From Elysia crispata (taxonomy: Eukaryota > Mollusca > Gastropoda > Plakobranchidae), in NCBI GenBank assembly GCA_033675545.1, contig JAWDGP010000286.1, positions 478,501-542,500 of the forward strand: a stretch of 64,000 nt of DNA. The letters are read 5' to 3'. Below, one piece after another: positions 1 to 22,100 of this stretch. Both the position numbers and the translations under genes were made by a program. The notes under the pieces are model-generated. The model saw only the letters and a list, made by a program, of their open reading frames with translations, searched no databases and was not told where the DNA came from. The first letter of the stretch is position 1; every line of letters begins with the position of its first letter.

Positions 1-499
1 CCTCACTAATGCTTTTGCTCTTACTGCTTCTTTCATAATATATAGGCTTTTAGAGGACGTAGCCTCAATTAATAGCTTTTAACCCATATTGGATATGCCA
101 ATCATTCTATAGGATAGCATGCTTCTTTTTTTACAGGTTCTCATCTCTAACTTAAACTTGTTTGAGTAAAGAAAACTGCAGTGTATCTTCCAAGAGCATA
201 ACATAGACTAGCTTTAGAATTTCAACCAAATATCTCCTGTTTCTTGACCAATACAGCAATAGACTAATGAGCTATTCTGTTATACTTCTACTTGAACATT
301 ATTTTTTCAGAGGAGAGATCAAGCCACATTACATGTATTATAATCTATTTGCCCTGATTTTATTTCAGCCCTTTTGCAATATTTATCCTCTACTTTCAAC
401 AATCTGGTGGGGTGAACATTTAGTGAGTTACACAACATGAAAATGTTATTACTGCACCTTAAAAGTTTTAAAAAAATTAAAATCATACAAAATTTTCAC

Positions 500-9687
<9,188 letters not shown>

Positions 9688-10665
9688 ATTTCAGCAAAAA
9701 AAACGGAACAGAAATTCCTGGTGGTTTAAGAAAGTAAATATAATCAATGAGGGAGAGAGAGAGAGAGAGACAAATTATGAAGCTAAGATGAATGCTTCAT
9801 AAATGCTTCATTTCCATCAGACTTTAGATTCTAAAACCACATTGCAAACATAGATGGGTTTAGTAATGTATATCAACTTAGCACTGGTCAATTGTGAAAG
9901 CTAACACCATTGAGTTTTGAAATCCCGTTTGTTTACAAAATGATTAAACTTCAAGGCATTTTTCAATTTTTTTGTCTAAAAGTAAAATATACTATCTAGA
10001 AATTGTGATTCATAAATTTATAGATCTAAATAAACTTTCAATGCTTTCTTAACATTGATCCTCTACTGGAGTGGGAAAAATGGTAATGGGTACACAGCCT
10101 TATGTCTATAGTTCTTGCTTCTAAGAAAATGTTTATTCTCTTGAAAGAAAATAAGCTCATGGTTTAAAATGAGATGCTCATCTCAATCATCCTGTGCCAG
10201 TTCTGTTGCACACATCATAAGTCATAATCCTCTAATTCAATTTATATAGGGAGTACCGGCACCTACTTTCACACAAACCCGCTTCTCATACATTTGCATG
10301 GTTTTGGGGCCCCTGTCAAGATTTGATTGTTTGTAGTGCCTAGACGTTACACAAGTGTGAAGTAACTGCTCCCCTTTGTTTTCCAACATGCAAAGGGGTT
10401 CCACATTTTTGTTTCATGTTTACATCACAGATTTTCAACTTGAATCAAGAGGTAAGTGAATGGTGTCCGCCATTTTTAATTTTAACAAACTAAAATTGTG
10501 GGTGACCCTAAGGCTATAGAATTATGGGTATTCTGCCAAATATAGTTGTAATAGTAAGAATAGGTTAAGAATGCCCTTTTTTCTTTCAGATATGTACAGG
10601 GATAGCCCGTGTGCCCAGATTAAGTGGTCCAATTTGATTGTTCAAGGAGGGGGGGGAGGGGTCAA
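9688..10665. other. ALKBH3 upstream region, no exon recognised
   Basis: Presumed to hold the ALKBH3 promoter and 5' leader. It contains a short GA array at 9751-9771 and a GC-richer stretch at about 10240-10400. No TATA-like or other start signal can be assigned with confidence. Confidence 0.4.
10466..10477 (-). promoter_or_regulatory. possible YY1-type site on the ALKBH3 strand
   Basis: On the minus strand this reads AAAAATGGCGGA, close to the known YY1 element AAGATGGCGGC often found just downstream of metazoan start sites. The site is about 780 bp upstream of the ALKBH3 start codon, so it could mark its first exon or an upstream reading frame. Single short motif, weak evidence. Confidence 0.25.
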
Positions 10666-10670
10666 ATTTT

Positions 10671-10920
10671 TTGGTAAATTTGCAGATATCGGCCCAACTC
10701 ACTGTATGGCTTCATAATGTGATCATTGAATGTTTCTCGACGAATTCAAAACTTCTAGTTTAATGGGATTTTAGAGCAACACAAAAATCCTTACATCTTG
10801 AAAAATATTTATTTGCGACGAATAAAACCTTCATACTCGTGATCAACATATCAAATTCATTAAGAAAAATACAATTCTAAAGCTGAAAGTGAGTTGGGCC
10901 GATAACTGCAATAATACCAA
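10671..10920. mobile_element. 250-bp inverted-repeat miniature element
   Basis: Terminal arms 10671-10703 and 10888-10920 are 33 bp each and match at 29 positions when one is inverted. Their shared core is TATCGGCCCAACTCACT. The 184-bp interior encodes nothing recognisable. An ATTTT flanks both sides, which may be a target duplication but is low complexity. The structure fits a MITE of unknown superfamily. Confidence 0.68.
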
Positions 10921-11010
10921 ATTTTCATTGGAGTGTCAGCTTTTGCACAGCACCAGCTGACACTTGCAAAAGGTCTATCGAGCATTATAAAATGATATTT
11001 TATGATTTTT

Positions 11011-11500
11011 AATTATGGAGAGAGAGAGAGAGAGAGGGAGAGAGACTCAACCTATATATCTTCACACTCTCTTACAAGTACCACCACATTTCCTTGTACA
11101 TGTACTATTTCAGAGTTTCGTCAATGCCATGTCCACCAAAAGAGAAGAGAATAAGGAAAGAACAGAGGAAGAGAATGAGAAAGAAAAACAAGAACAAGAA
11201 AAAAAAAAGGAGAGAAAAGGCAAGAAGGCAGAAAAAGATAAACAAAACGCACTGAAGAAAAAAAATAACAAAGACAAAAGTAAAATTGAAAAAAGCATGT
11301 TGACAAAGATGACACTACACTCTACTGACAACTTTATTCTTCATCTTCCAAATGTGTTGAGGACGATGACCTTGACATAGACATTGCTAACTTAATCATT
11401 AATGACAATGTGAGGACTCTGTGTGAAAGATGAAGATTTTATTGATTGGTTTAAGTTGGATGTGGTCCATGTTTGAAATGGCACTGTGTTGCTTGTCTGG
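11011..11500 (+). pseudogene. decayed pogo-type transposase C-terminal tail (tentative)
   Basis: The region opens with an AG microsatellite (11017-11045). It then encodes a strongly charged Lys/Glu segment (for example EENKERTEEENEKEKQEQEK, then basic to about residue 100). After a frame change come SSSSKCVEDDDLDIDI and TLCER, then in two other frames DEDFIDWFK and CGPCLKWHCVACLE. Pogo-family transposases commonly end in a Lys/Glu-rich stretch and a Cys/His cluster of the form C..C...W..C..C..W.H..C. The pieces and their order match, but at least two frameshifts separate them and no DDE core is visible upstream. Confidence 0.4.
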
Positions 11501-13104
11501 AGAATGAAAGTTTATGAGGGAAGAGCATGGATGAGAAAAAAAATGACATTATTGTGGCCCCTGTAAAAGTTAATCATGCCATGCATGTTTTTCTTTTTTT
11601 CACTCACCTTAGTATTACAAAGAAATCCATGTAATTACTCACCTCTTGTGAGTAAAGACTAAAATAAACAATAAAATTCTTTCATAATTATTTTAGTTAA
11701 TCATATAATATTATAAACTTACCCGTGTTTTATAAATACAAATGTAATTAAAATGACAAACCTGTCATAACTACATTGTGTTACTCAAGTTTATTCAAAC
11801 AGTGTGTGGCTGTTATTGTTGGCAGTGTAAATGTGTGACATGGGGCATTCTATGTAAACTGAAGGTCATAATGTTTGCCTTCTGGTTGGTGCAAACTGTG
11901 CATTATGAGGGAGAAACTAACGTGTATAAAAACTATAGACCATTCACTGTGTTTTCTAGTTTCTAAGACAGTGTGCTTGCTGGAGCACACACTGTGAGAC
12001 TACAGGCTCAACTCACTTTTATGTGGGAGAAGAGGCGTTCGCAAGGTGACTGTATGAAAGCTAGTTGTGTGCAGCATTGAAATTTGAATAAATTTATTGG
12101 TTTTGTAACACAACATTTCGCTCAAGGAAGGGTAACGCTCAACATGGTATCAAAAGAGTGTCGGGCAAATAACAAGAGGCTAAGTTGCAAGAGTGACTTG
12201 TCCTTCCTTAAATCTTTTATGTGCAAGGGCTGGTGGCGGCACTCTAGGTGGATTTTTGTTGTTTAACACTTGCTTATTTTTAATTTAAGTGTGGAGAAAA
12301 ATTGAGGGCGTCAATATTATTCTATGTTGATCTTTCAATCTCTGCTTCCTCTTCCTTTATTTTTTTTTAATCGTTTTCATGAGCATGCGCTGCATTCCTG
12401 CATATATATTGCAACGTGTAGCACATCTTCATTGGTCTTTATGTCCAGGATATTCTCATCAATATTCTTAAGCCTGGTGTTGGGGATATTCTAAAGTTTA
12501 CATGATGAGTGAAAACACGTAGGATTTCAATAGTCAGCAGGCCTGAGTCTAATATTTAAATTCAGTGAATTTATAAAATCATGCTCTCATTTTAACCTTT
12601 CAATCAACGACATGACGGGCTGTTTAGTTCAGTGTATGAAGGTATAGGCCTACATGGATGTCTTACCCAAAATGCAATGAAATTTTGTTGATTAAACCTA
12701 GATCCTCTAGACCCTCAAAACTTTGATCTAGATCTAGACGATTTTTTTTTCAATCATTTGATTTAGCTGATTAAATCGACTGAGTCAGTGAGTGTTTGTT
12801 TACTTGATACAAGTTATAAACTGTCAGTGGCAAGTTTTATAACTCGGTAGGTCAAAATCGAAGCGATCGTGACTGAAGAAGATCACATCAATGATCCTAG
12901 ATATGTAAATGGATCTTGCGAGCTGCATGAAATGTTTATATTTTAATTACTTGTAATTTTTATGTCTTGATTTTTTTTGGAGAAAATGCAGTTTTCAAAC
13001 CGGAATCTGTAACCGTTTCGGCAATCATGTAGCCGTCAAAATGATAACAAATAGACACAGCAGTATTAATCACAACTTGGCAATTACTCACAACAAATGT
13101 AAAG
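11501..13104. other. XPO4 upstream region, no exon recognised
   Basis: Presumed promoter and 5' leader of XPO4. The AGATCTAGA motif appears near 12716 and 12736-12748. The 5' UTR cannot be delimited. In-frame stops (TAG, TGA, TAA) at 13030-13050 precede the XPO4 ATG. Confidence 0.4.
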
Positions 13105-13112
13105 ATGGCGGA
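13101..13112 (+). promoter_or_regulatory. YY1-like motif overlapping the XPO4 start codon
   Basis: AAAGATGGCGGA matches the YY1 element AAGATGGCGGC closely and contains the XPO4 initiator ATG. Overlap of this element with the start codon is a recurrent arrangement in metazoan housekeeping genes. Function here is inferred. Confidence 0.45.
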
Positions 13113-13158
13113 GCACACAGCAATGTTGGAGCTTGAGCAAGCTTCTCAGATTTTCACA
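13105..13158 (+). CDS. XPO4: XPO4 exon 1 (codons 1-18)
   Basis: MAEHTAMLELEQASQIFT, GTGAGT donor, phase 0. Weakly conserved N-terminal helix corresponding to human IAQLENAAKVLM. Confidence 0.82.
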
Positions 13159-16100
13159 GTGAGTTTTCATTTTTCTTCTATGTTCCACTAACTATATCAG
13201 GACCATTATTATGAGAGAAAACTATTGAATATTTTCGCCTAGAGCTTAAGGTGTAAGAGTATCCAAAAATGGTTTTCTTCTTAGATGTTCACTGTAGATC
13301 TAGATCTAGATTAGATCTAGATCTAGTTCTAGATCTAGATTAGATCTAGATCTAGTTCTAGATCTAGATTAGATCTAGATCTAGTTCTAGATCTAGATCT
13401 CTCACTGTCTAAACGACTAAAAGTAAAACATGCCCAGAGACAACATTATTTTCTTACATTTGTTGACCGATCCGACCTCTTAACCCTAGAAGACAGATAT
13501 TTGAGTACGAATTTTTTTGACATTTCTTGTGAGAATCAGTTGTCTACTACGATTCAAACACTTCCTGTGAATAGTGAATAAGGCAACAGTTGTAGATAGC
13601 CTATATAACATTCATCGATCTCTTTTTTTTTTTTAATTCTGTAGTGGTCTGCAATGGGGCGTTATCTATGGGTCTTATGTGATTCTGCAATAGTACTTTT
13701 TAGTAGCAGGCAATTTTTTTTTAAGTTTCTAGTTTTAAATTTACTGATAGCAAAGTTGTTAATGTAAACTACGCATGTATTTTTTGTCCACTGTTTTGAG
13801 ATGGCAAATTATCACTGAGGGCTATGTCTCTATTTTTACTTTATAAATACGGAGCAGTCTATAAATAAAGCCTTCAGTATTATTCTGATGGGATTTTGCG
13901 ATATAATCTGATAATTCTGCACTTTATTATTGAGTTGATGGTTTTAGCTAGACGTAAAGTAGATATGAACTTTGATTTGTTGCTCATCAGCATCATTTAC
14001 GATTAAAAGATATTTCCTGCTGTGCTTGAAATGCAGCTGTAATCATTAAATGAACTCATCCATGTTTTTTATTTGGTATAGTCAGGATTATCTTTTTTTT
14101 CCTGCTTTGAGGAGCGGCTGACAGCAGCTCTGTGGCAAGAGTCACAAAGCATAGAGCCGTTGTGAGTGGCTGAATGGACCTGTTCAGTTGAACTCATGAA
14201 GTGGTGTTGGAATAATAGCTGATATAGTGATAACGTTGCAAAATATTTGAAGGTCCTAGCTTTACAGATAGCCAAGTTATGAATAAATTAACTCATGCAT
14301 TATGATTATATTTAGTTTACTGAATGTTAGGGGCATGGCACTCGGCCTGTCTGGTTAGTAATCTAAAAATCAGACACTAACACTAACATTGCATTTGTTT
14401 TAGAATTTCAACCAATGATGCTACAGTCGATTTCATATTCAATTTCAAGAGTCTTTGTATAACTGTTGGTGAGAATCGAAGTGGTATGGCTCATGTGTTA
14501 GCATCCATTGCATCAGCTTCTCAGCATGAGGTAGCTCCTTGGTTTGGGGATAGGGGTGAACTTGAGGGGTTATTGGTTTTAGAGTAGGTGTGAAGAGAGG
14601 AGTATGAGAAGTAAGTTTGCTGCTTTGAGGCTTGTTGGTTCTTTAGTTTTGTATTATCTGTACGATGCTTATGAAGTTGATTTATCGGCGATCCTGATCG
14701 GCTCAAGAACTTTGCTTTGTGGATCATGATTGATGCAAATCGGCACCTGGTAGTTGGTTTAGTCATTGTTTAAAGCCTGATAGATACTAGCAAACTAAGA
14801 AAACTTATGATTTTTTTGTGGAAAAAACTTTGACTAACTTAAAACTGATTGTAAAAGAGGATTCAAAAGTGAGGCCATTGTAGCTCAGAAAAAGCCTTTG
14901 ACAAAGCAACAAGTGTTGCCTTTCCTTATTTTTGTTTTAAACAACAAAAGCTTTACATTCTACCCCTGACTCCAAAAGGGAGTGAAGCAGGGTATGTAGG
15001 AATTTAGAAGAAGAGAAATGAGTGTTTCTGCTCAGTACAAAGCACATCATTGGAATAACTGAGATAAGAATAAACGGGATCAAACTGAATTAAAATTTTA
15101 AAAAGTTGGATATAATTTAACTAATAAAAAGTTTACTCCTAATATTAAGTTTGAAAGGGAGGGGGGGCTTAAGAAACAATCCCGACCATTCTCTGGTAGA
15201 ATTTCCTGATCTTTAGTTATTTTATGAAAATTTTGGCCCATTACCAAATTCTAAAAATGTAACTAAATTACTGGAACAATGCAACAGACTTTTTACACCA
15301 GTTGATGTCTCTGTACATCAATGCTTTATAGATATGAGGTTAAGTTATGTTCTGCTGGTAGCATATAGTTTTAAAAGGGGTTTCCAAGTAGGATATTAGT
15401 AAATAATGTTATTATTTTAAGATTTTTTGTTGTTTAGCATTTATTTAAACAGTTGGGCATTTTATTCTTTAAAACAATGATTTTAACGTGGATGGATCTC
15501 TCAGCCAGTTGGTATCTGCAGGGACCTTCAAATTGATGCCAGACAGAAATTTGAAACGTGAGCTCCAATCCAGAGTCCTTCCAACTTTCAAATCCATGCA
15601 ATCAAGGCCCTCCTAGTCTCAGTTCAGTTTCCTGATATCTGGTTCAACTCTTGGTAACCTAGTTTGAAAGATCCACTTACTAAAGGTGGAGCCAACACAA
15701 AGCTGTCAATGCCTTTTACAGCAAAATAGCCATACTTGGTATATTGTACAGATTTCAGGCATTGTCTCACTAGTTATGAAGGCTTAGTCAAAGTTTTTAA
15801 TTGTGGATCCATAATTGCTGATTAGATATTGTTACTTTGTTGTTGTTTTTTTGTTTTTTTTTTTTTAGGGAAGGATTGGTGTCACTTAAGATTAATTTAG
15901 TACATCTGTAAGTTCACTTTATAATATTCTTTGGTCTTTTTCAGTTGCCTCCTCATATGGTGACAAATGAACAGAGATTAGCTGCTCAAGAGTTAATCCT
16001 GAACTTCAGGAAAACAAGAATGCCATATGCTGTTTGCCAGTACATTCTTGGTAGGAGCATTTGTATGTTGTAAGCTTATGTTGAAACGTTGACCTCTAGA

Positions 16101-19100
16101 AATTGGATTCATTGGGGTTTTTTTTCCCTCTCATTGAATAATGTAGTAATATGGAACTGAAATTTGCATACAATATAATGAAAGGATGACCCCACTGTCT
16201 ATAGGCCAAACACTTTATCTATCTTTGAATTTCTTTGTGTCCATAGAGAACAGTAAAAGTGATTATACACTTTTTCAAGCAGCCACAACAATTAAGGAAG
16301 CCATCATTCGTGACTGGTCTTTGATGAATCCAGAGGCAGTTGAAGGTTTAAGATCATTTCTGCTCAGATACATCACAAATCATATAACCTTGCAGGTAGT
16401 AATGTTATTTTTACTAATTGTTAAATTTTTATAGCTTCTTTGGTCTCTCTTGAGTTGAATTCATTGGGCAAGTAGAATTTTGTAAAATTAAATGTAACTC
16501 TGGTTGTGGAAGTTTTTTTAATTGAATAATTTTGTCATTATTTTTAATGTGTTATTTACAATGTTCTTTTTCTTTTTTTTTTAGTTTGCTATGAACAGAG
16601 TGTCCCTTTCTTTATCTCTTAATCTCTGATTATGTTGGAATTGTTTCAGACATAGAATTTCCCTTATTGTCCTCCATCCATTTGATCTGTAAAGAAAGTG
16701 CAAGAAATTAGCGATCAGCAAATAACTTTCCTTATGAACTTTTTTTAAATGAGTTTTGATTTATTAATTCTTTTTTTTTTATGCTGTCAAATCAAGGGAT
16801 ATAAGTATAGTTTTAAATATGTCTTCTGCAAAAGAGGGTTTTTATTTTTTTCTTCTCTTTTAGCAACTCCATTTAAGCCTGTGGAACAGTCTGTTAGTTA
16901 TAATTTAGCACATTCTTTGAATACTGGTTTTCGCAATATTGTAATAACTTTTTCATTTTTTGTTTTATATTAAGAGTTATGTCAGAGAACAAATTCTACA
17001 AACAGTTGCTGTCATCTTAAAACGTGCAACTTTGGACAAAAAAGGAAAGAGTTGTGATGCTTTATTTGAAGATGTAACCACACTCATCAGCAGTGGCAAT
17101 ATCACTATGGTAGGATTGTTGATTCCTTTGTAAAGAATCAGGCCCGCAAAATCATTTTTTACATTTATAATTAGCTTCATAGTCGTATGCATTTTCTTAA
17201 ATCTACCAACAAACAAAGATGTAATAGGAAAAGTAAGAGACAATATAATGCTGTTACCCTCAAAGTTGTGACAAATTTAATTTAAGCAGGCTTGTAAGTT
17301 TTCCTAATTGCCTCCTTTGCAAATAGGAATTGCTAATTGTTTAAAATCTGTTATTTCAAAAATATTATCTTGCAATTGGTTTAAACAAATTTCTTTTAAA
17401 GACTTGAAGCTGGTTTAATATAAAATGTTTTTCAAAGGCTTCCTGTAAAGAAGTTAACTTTTTAACTTCTCTAGAAATTTTAACATTTAATTTCTTTCTT
17501 TTTCTACCACGCAGCAACTTGTAGCTTGCTCCATGTTAACATCTTTGTTGAATGAATACTCCTACACTAGCCGTACAAGCAGTGTCGGCCTTACATGGGA
17601 ATTCCATATTAAATGCAAACGTGCATTTGAAGTAAGTGTAAATATTTGGGATTAAATGCAAACGTGCATTTGAAGTAAGTGTAAATATTTCAGAGAGGAA
17701 ACTGTCGAGGCCTTTTTTTTTTCTTCATTTATAAAAGCAGTTATTAAATTTTGATCTTTTTCTTTGATGTGTGCAAAAAAAGTGCTTACAAAGAAAAAGC
17801 AAGTTTATTCACAATATAGAAAAAAAAAGTTGCTTTTTTAAATTTTTGTTTGTTGAGAAGGCCAGTAATGAAATTGCAGTTCTGCAGGTAAAACTTGTAT
17901 AAATATGGGTATAATCTATAATAATGATAAAAATGTTAATAATAATAATAATAATTAATTTGTTAATAATGATAACAAAAGGAGAATTTTTGAGATGGAA
18001 AAAGTTTTGAAAAAAAAAAGTGGAGTTAAAAAGATTTTAAAAGAGCAGTTGGAGTGTTTGAAATGTAAAAGAGAATTTTTCTTTTTAGCTGATTATTAGT
18101 TGGACACAGATTTTTACTTGATCATTAAAAGGTTTCTTCACCTTTTTTATTCCAGAATAAAATGATTTCATTGTTATATTGATAAGTATTTCATGAGAAA
18201 CCATAATTATGAATTTAGATTAACAGAATTATATAGAGGAACAAATTCAATTTAAAATTCATATTTTTATTACATCATTGAAAATTTTCTCAATGAAATT
18301 TAGTGGATGCAGATCTAGAATCAGTGTATGCAGAAAAAAAAATTGTTAGTTTTGATATTTTATCACATTGCAATCTTTAATGAACGTTGTGAGCAGTATA
18401 ATAGCTGGAGTAGAACCTCTGGATTCTTATTGTTTATGGGAATTTTTATATGATTAGGCCTTACATGAGTGCTTCATATTTGTTTGTTCACCAGCTATCA
18501 GATCTGAAGAGAGTGTTCATGTTTTCCTTAAAAGTATTGAATGAGATAGAATCTCAACCAAGCCCTTTGAGCAGGGAGGCCACAGCATTCCTCAATCGCA
18601 TTTTGTGTATTGCAGAGCAAGTACTCAGCTGGGAGTTTACTTTACCTGGAGGTGAATTATCAATTTTTTAAAAAGCTTGAGTTGTGCTCTTTCATAGCTA
18701 TGCATGTCGCACGTGTGTGATGGCTTACCAAAATTCTGAAATTTTTTTAAAGTGTCAATTTCAGAAGTAAGTTTTTTACAAAAATCTGATTTGTTTTTTT
18801 ACTCAATTACCCCCATTAAGTATATTTAGATTTAAAAAATATGAAAAGGTTGTATTGCTGCTCATTCACAAAGACTTAAACTTTGCAATACAAACAATCA
18901 AAAGATAGCTTGTCATATCCTTTGCTGTTATAATCTTAATAAAATATTTTTTTTTAAACAGACCATCATTAATGAATTCTTTTTTGGGACTTTTTATTTC
19001 ACACTCTGAGTGCACTCCACAAAGCTTGTATCAACTTTTTTACCATTGCCTATTAATAAATCAGGACAATAGTTTTGTAAATAAAAAAAGAAAAGAAATA

Positions 19101-22100
19101 AGTCTGGCTCTGCACTTTTTTTCTCTGATATAGTGATGAAGAAAGGTATGACGATTTTGGAATGCATTATGAATGCAGTATTATATATTTATCAATTTAT
19201 CAAATATATATCAAATTTATCAATCAAAAAAAAAAAAGAGTTTCAACTTCAACATTAACACTACTTCTTTATCTCTTCAGCTAAATTACACAGTCATGCC
19301 TTTAGCACAAATCCAAATGCATCTTTGAGACCTCCTGACAGTTGGAGAGATGTTTTATTAGAGAAAAGTACTCTGTCATTATTCTTTAGGGTAAGTACAT
19401 TATATATGTCTATTTTGTAAATTAAATGTTTATTAAATTTTTTAATGTAACTACAAATGTTGCGGTAAGAAAAAATGTCTTTTTTTTTTAACATCAACTA
19501 ATAGAAAGGTGAAAAAAAAGAGTATGGATTAGCATAATCAAAATGCAGATGATAAGGCAATTAAAGCTGCGGTAATGCAAGCACTTTTGTAAATTAATAT
19601 TCTTTGAAAATACCTTTTGACCTAAAAATATGATGATGACTCTTTATATGGGACACTGTTTTGCTAAAGAGCAGATTTAAAGTTAAAGCTTAATTTTTCT
19701 TGTGTTTCAGACAAATATTCGGCTTTTAAGAAGTGATTGATGATTATAAATATTAACATTATAACAGTAAAACAGGTGGGGTTTTGGAAAAATCCAAAGT
19801 TTCCATGTAACATGGACAAGCTTCTTTTCTTCAATTTTTATTCTTTCCCTGGGTGAATTTTACTTTTAAAGTTATTCTCGGGGTGCTCTTGATCTGAATA
19901 ATTCAAAATATGTATATTGACAGTGCTTTGAAGATCTAGTCTTGTTCTACTGTGTTTCTGATCATGGCTTTACACAAAGTTTTCAAAAGGCTGTTATTGT
20001 AGCTGAACAGAGTTTGAAATTATTTATTGTGGACTTAAATTGTTGTTGTGGCTGAAACAACTTGTCTGTACCCTATATTTTTTTTTCCAAATGAGTCTTG
20101 TTTTATTTTTTAAAAAATGTCAATGAATCTGCTGCATATTATAATTTATTTCAAAATCTCAATATTAATCCAGATCTAGTTGTATTTATATATGTAAATA
20201 TCAGTTGAAACTATTAATTTCTTTGACAAAATCTGCTATATAAACAGCTCAGAGAAAATTCGAAGGGTTTTATGACAAAATGCAATACAAACATTTTTGA
20301 AAACAGTTTATCTTTGTTATCTTTATCAGAAATAATGAGTAGGGCAAAAACAATGTTTGGTTGTTTGAAATCAGGACGCATTAAATTATCTGATGCCATT
20401 TGACTTAAAATTGGAGATGGAATTCAGTGCTTTTTAGCTTTCTAATATGATCAATGCTAAAATTCTTGTGTGATTAGATAATAGGCCTACAATCGATCTC
20501 TGATGTGGAATCAGAGTTGTTTCATTTTTTTTTTTATTCAGTTTTTTACTTGAGTAGCAGAAAATGCAGTAAAAAGGCTTTTTTTTTTCATTTGCAAATC
20601 CTGCATGTCTAGCAAATGGCCTCTTGCAATAATTATCATATACTTTTTAAAAGCTGTAGAAAATACAGTAAAGGAAATGGACAAAATGCAGGATTAAAAT
20701 GGTAATGGCTAGGGAAAGAGCATATTAAAGCAAGATAAGGTAAGGAAAGATAAATTTATTCATCCCTCATAGGAAAATTTAAAATTGACATGATCACCAA
20801 CATAAAAAAGACATGAATACTTACCGTAAACTAAAAAAAAGGTGTTTGTCAGTTTAAAATGAAAAATGATAAAAAGAAAAAAATTAAGAAGGGAATTCAT
20901 ACACTTTCTTTAGAGAGTAAGTTTAAAATTACTAAGAGCATTCAATCAGTCAGTCAGGTGCCCTGCTCTTTAGCGCAGGCCATCATTATCTTCCATGTAT
21001 CTCGATCCCTCATCAGTTTCAGTGCTTTTGTCACTAGTCCTACTTTTAATTTTAGCCACTTTCAGGGATTTCAAATTTCCACGGAATTTTGTGTTTTTTT
21101 GCCTTTTCCGAGTTTCTGTGATCGATGGCTGCCTTAAATTGGTGTTGTTCTATATTTTTTTTGTGTTTGTTATTCTTAGATTTCTTTATTTTTTCAATGT
21201 TTGAGACATATGTTATAAGAAATTGATAGTCTTGTGTAATTGCATTACACTCTAATATTTATTAGTTTATTTTTGGTGTGTTGCATACTTCCACGAAAAG
21301 TTCAGTGCTTTTCAAGATTTTGAGTTGAGATCCCTGCACTTTGTTAGTCCATCTTTTTTTATTGTTTTCCCTTGCTACATTTTTCTTCGACCATTCCAGT
21401 TGTCACAAGATGTTCAAGTTTCTTTCTTCTCGTCAGATAGCCAAAAAAGTTGCCAGGAGGTTACATATTCTATTTATGAGTGATCTTGTTGTGTCTGCTT
21501 CTCGCAACACTTTTTCGTTTGATTTCTTTGCAGTGTATTAGATTCATAGCATTCTCTGGAGGAAGCGCATTCTGTTATCCTCAGTTTCTTTTGTAACTGT
21601 TTTGAAATTTTGAAGCCTTGCATCCATACAATACAATGGGATCAATATAGCATTCCAGAGCTTTTCTTGTGTGAATAAAGATTTGTTTATTTCTTAGTAT
21701 CAATTTCATTCTCTTGAACTCTTTTTTGTTTGCGCTGTTCTTGATGCAATTTCAGTGTTGCTGCATCTATTGCTTAATACAAAAGTACCCAAGTATTTGA
21801 ATTGATCCCTTTACTTTAGTTTATTCCTATTGATAAAGATGTTGATCTGTGACACTCATTCTTTTGACTGACGACCATTACTTCTGTATTTTTTTGTTCA
21901 ATTCAAACCCTTTATTTCTACTTACTTCTTCAACAAATAAATTGTTGCAAGTCTCCATTATTTTGTGCAATTATTACGGGTCATCAGCCTATCTCATGTT
22001 GTTTACATTGTGTTCCCTTACTTTAATTTGTGGATATCCTTGTAGGTTTCGCATAATCTGTAAAGAGAGAAAAAAATGTGGGAAAAGCATGCATCCTTGT

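Noticed and set aside
1..499. Search for the last ALKBH3 exon
   Set aside because: No segment encodes the expected HRVPK or NLTFR-like motif on the minus strand, so the exon must lie outside the window.
14521..14766. 81-codon minus-strand frame in XPO4 intron 1
   Set aside because: Ser/Gln/Asn-rich with no family resemblance; possibly an old repeat but not supportable.
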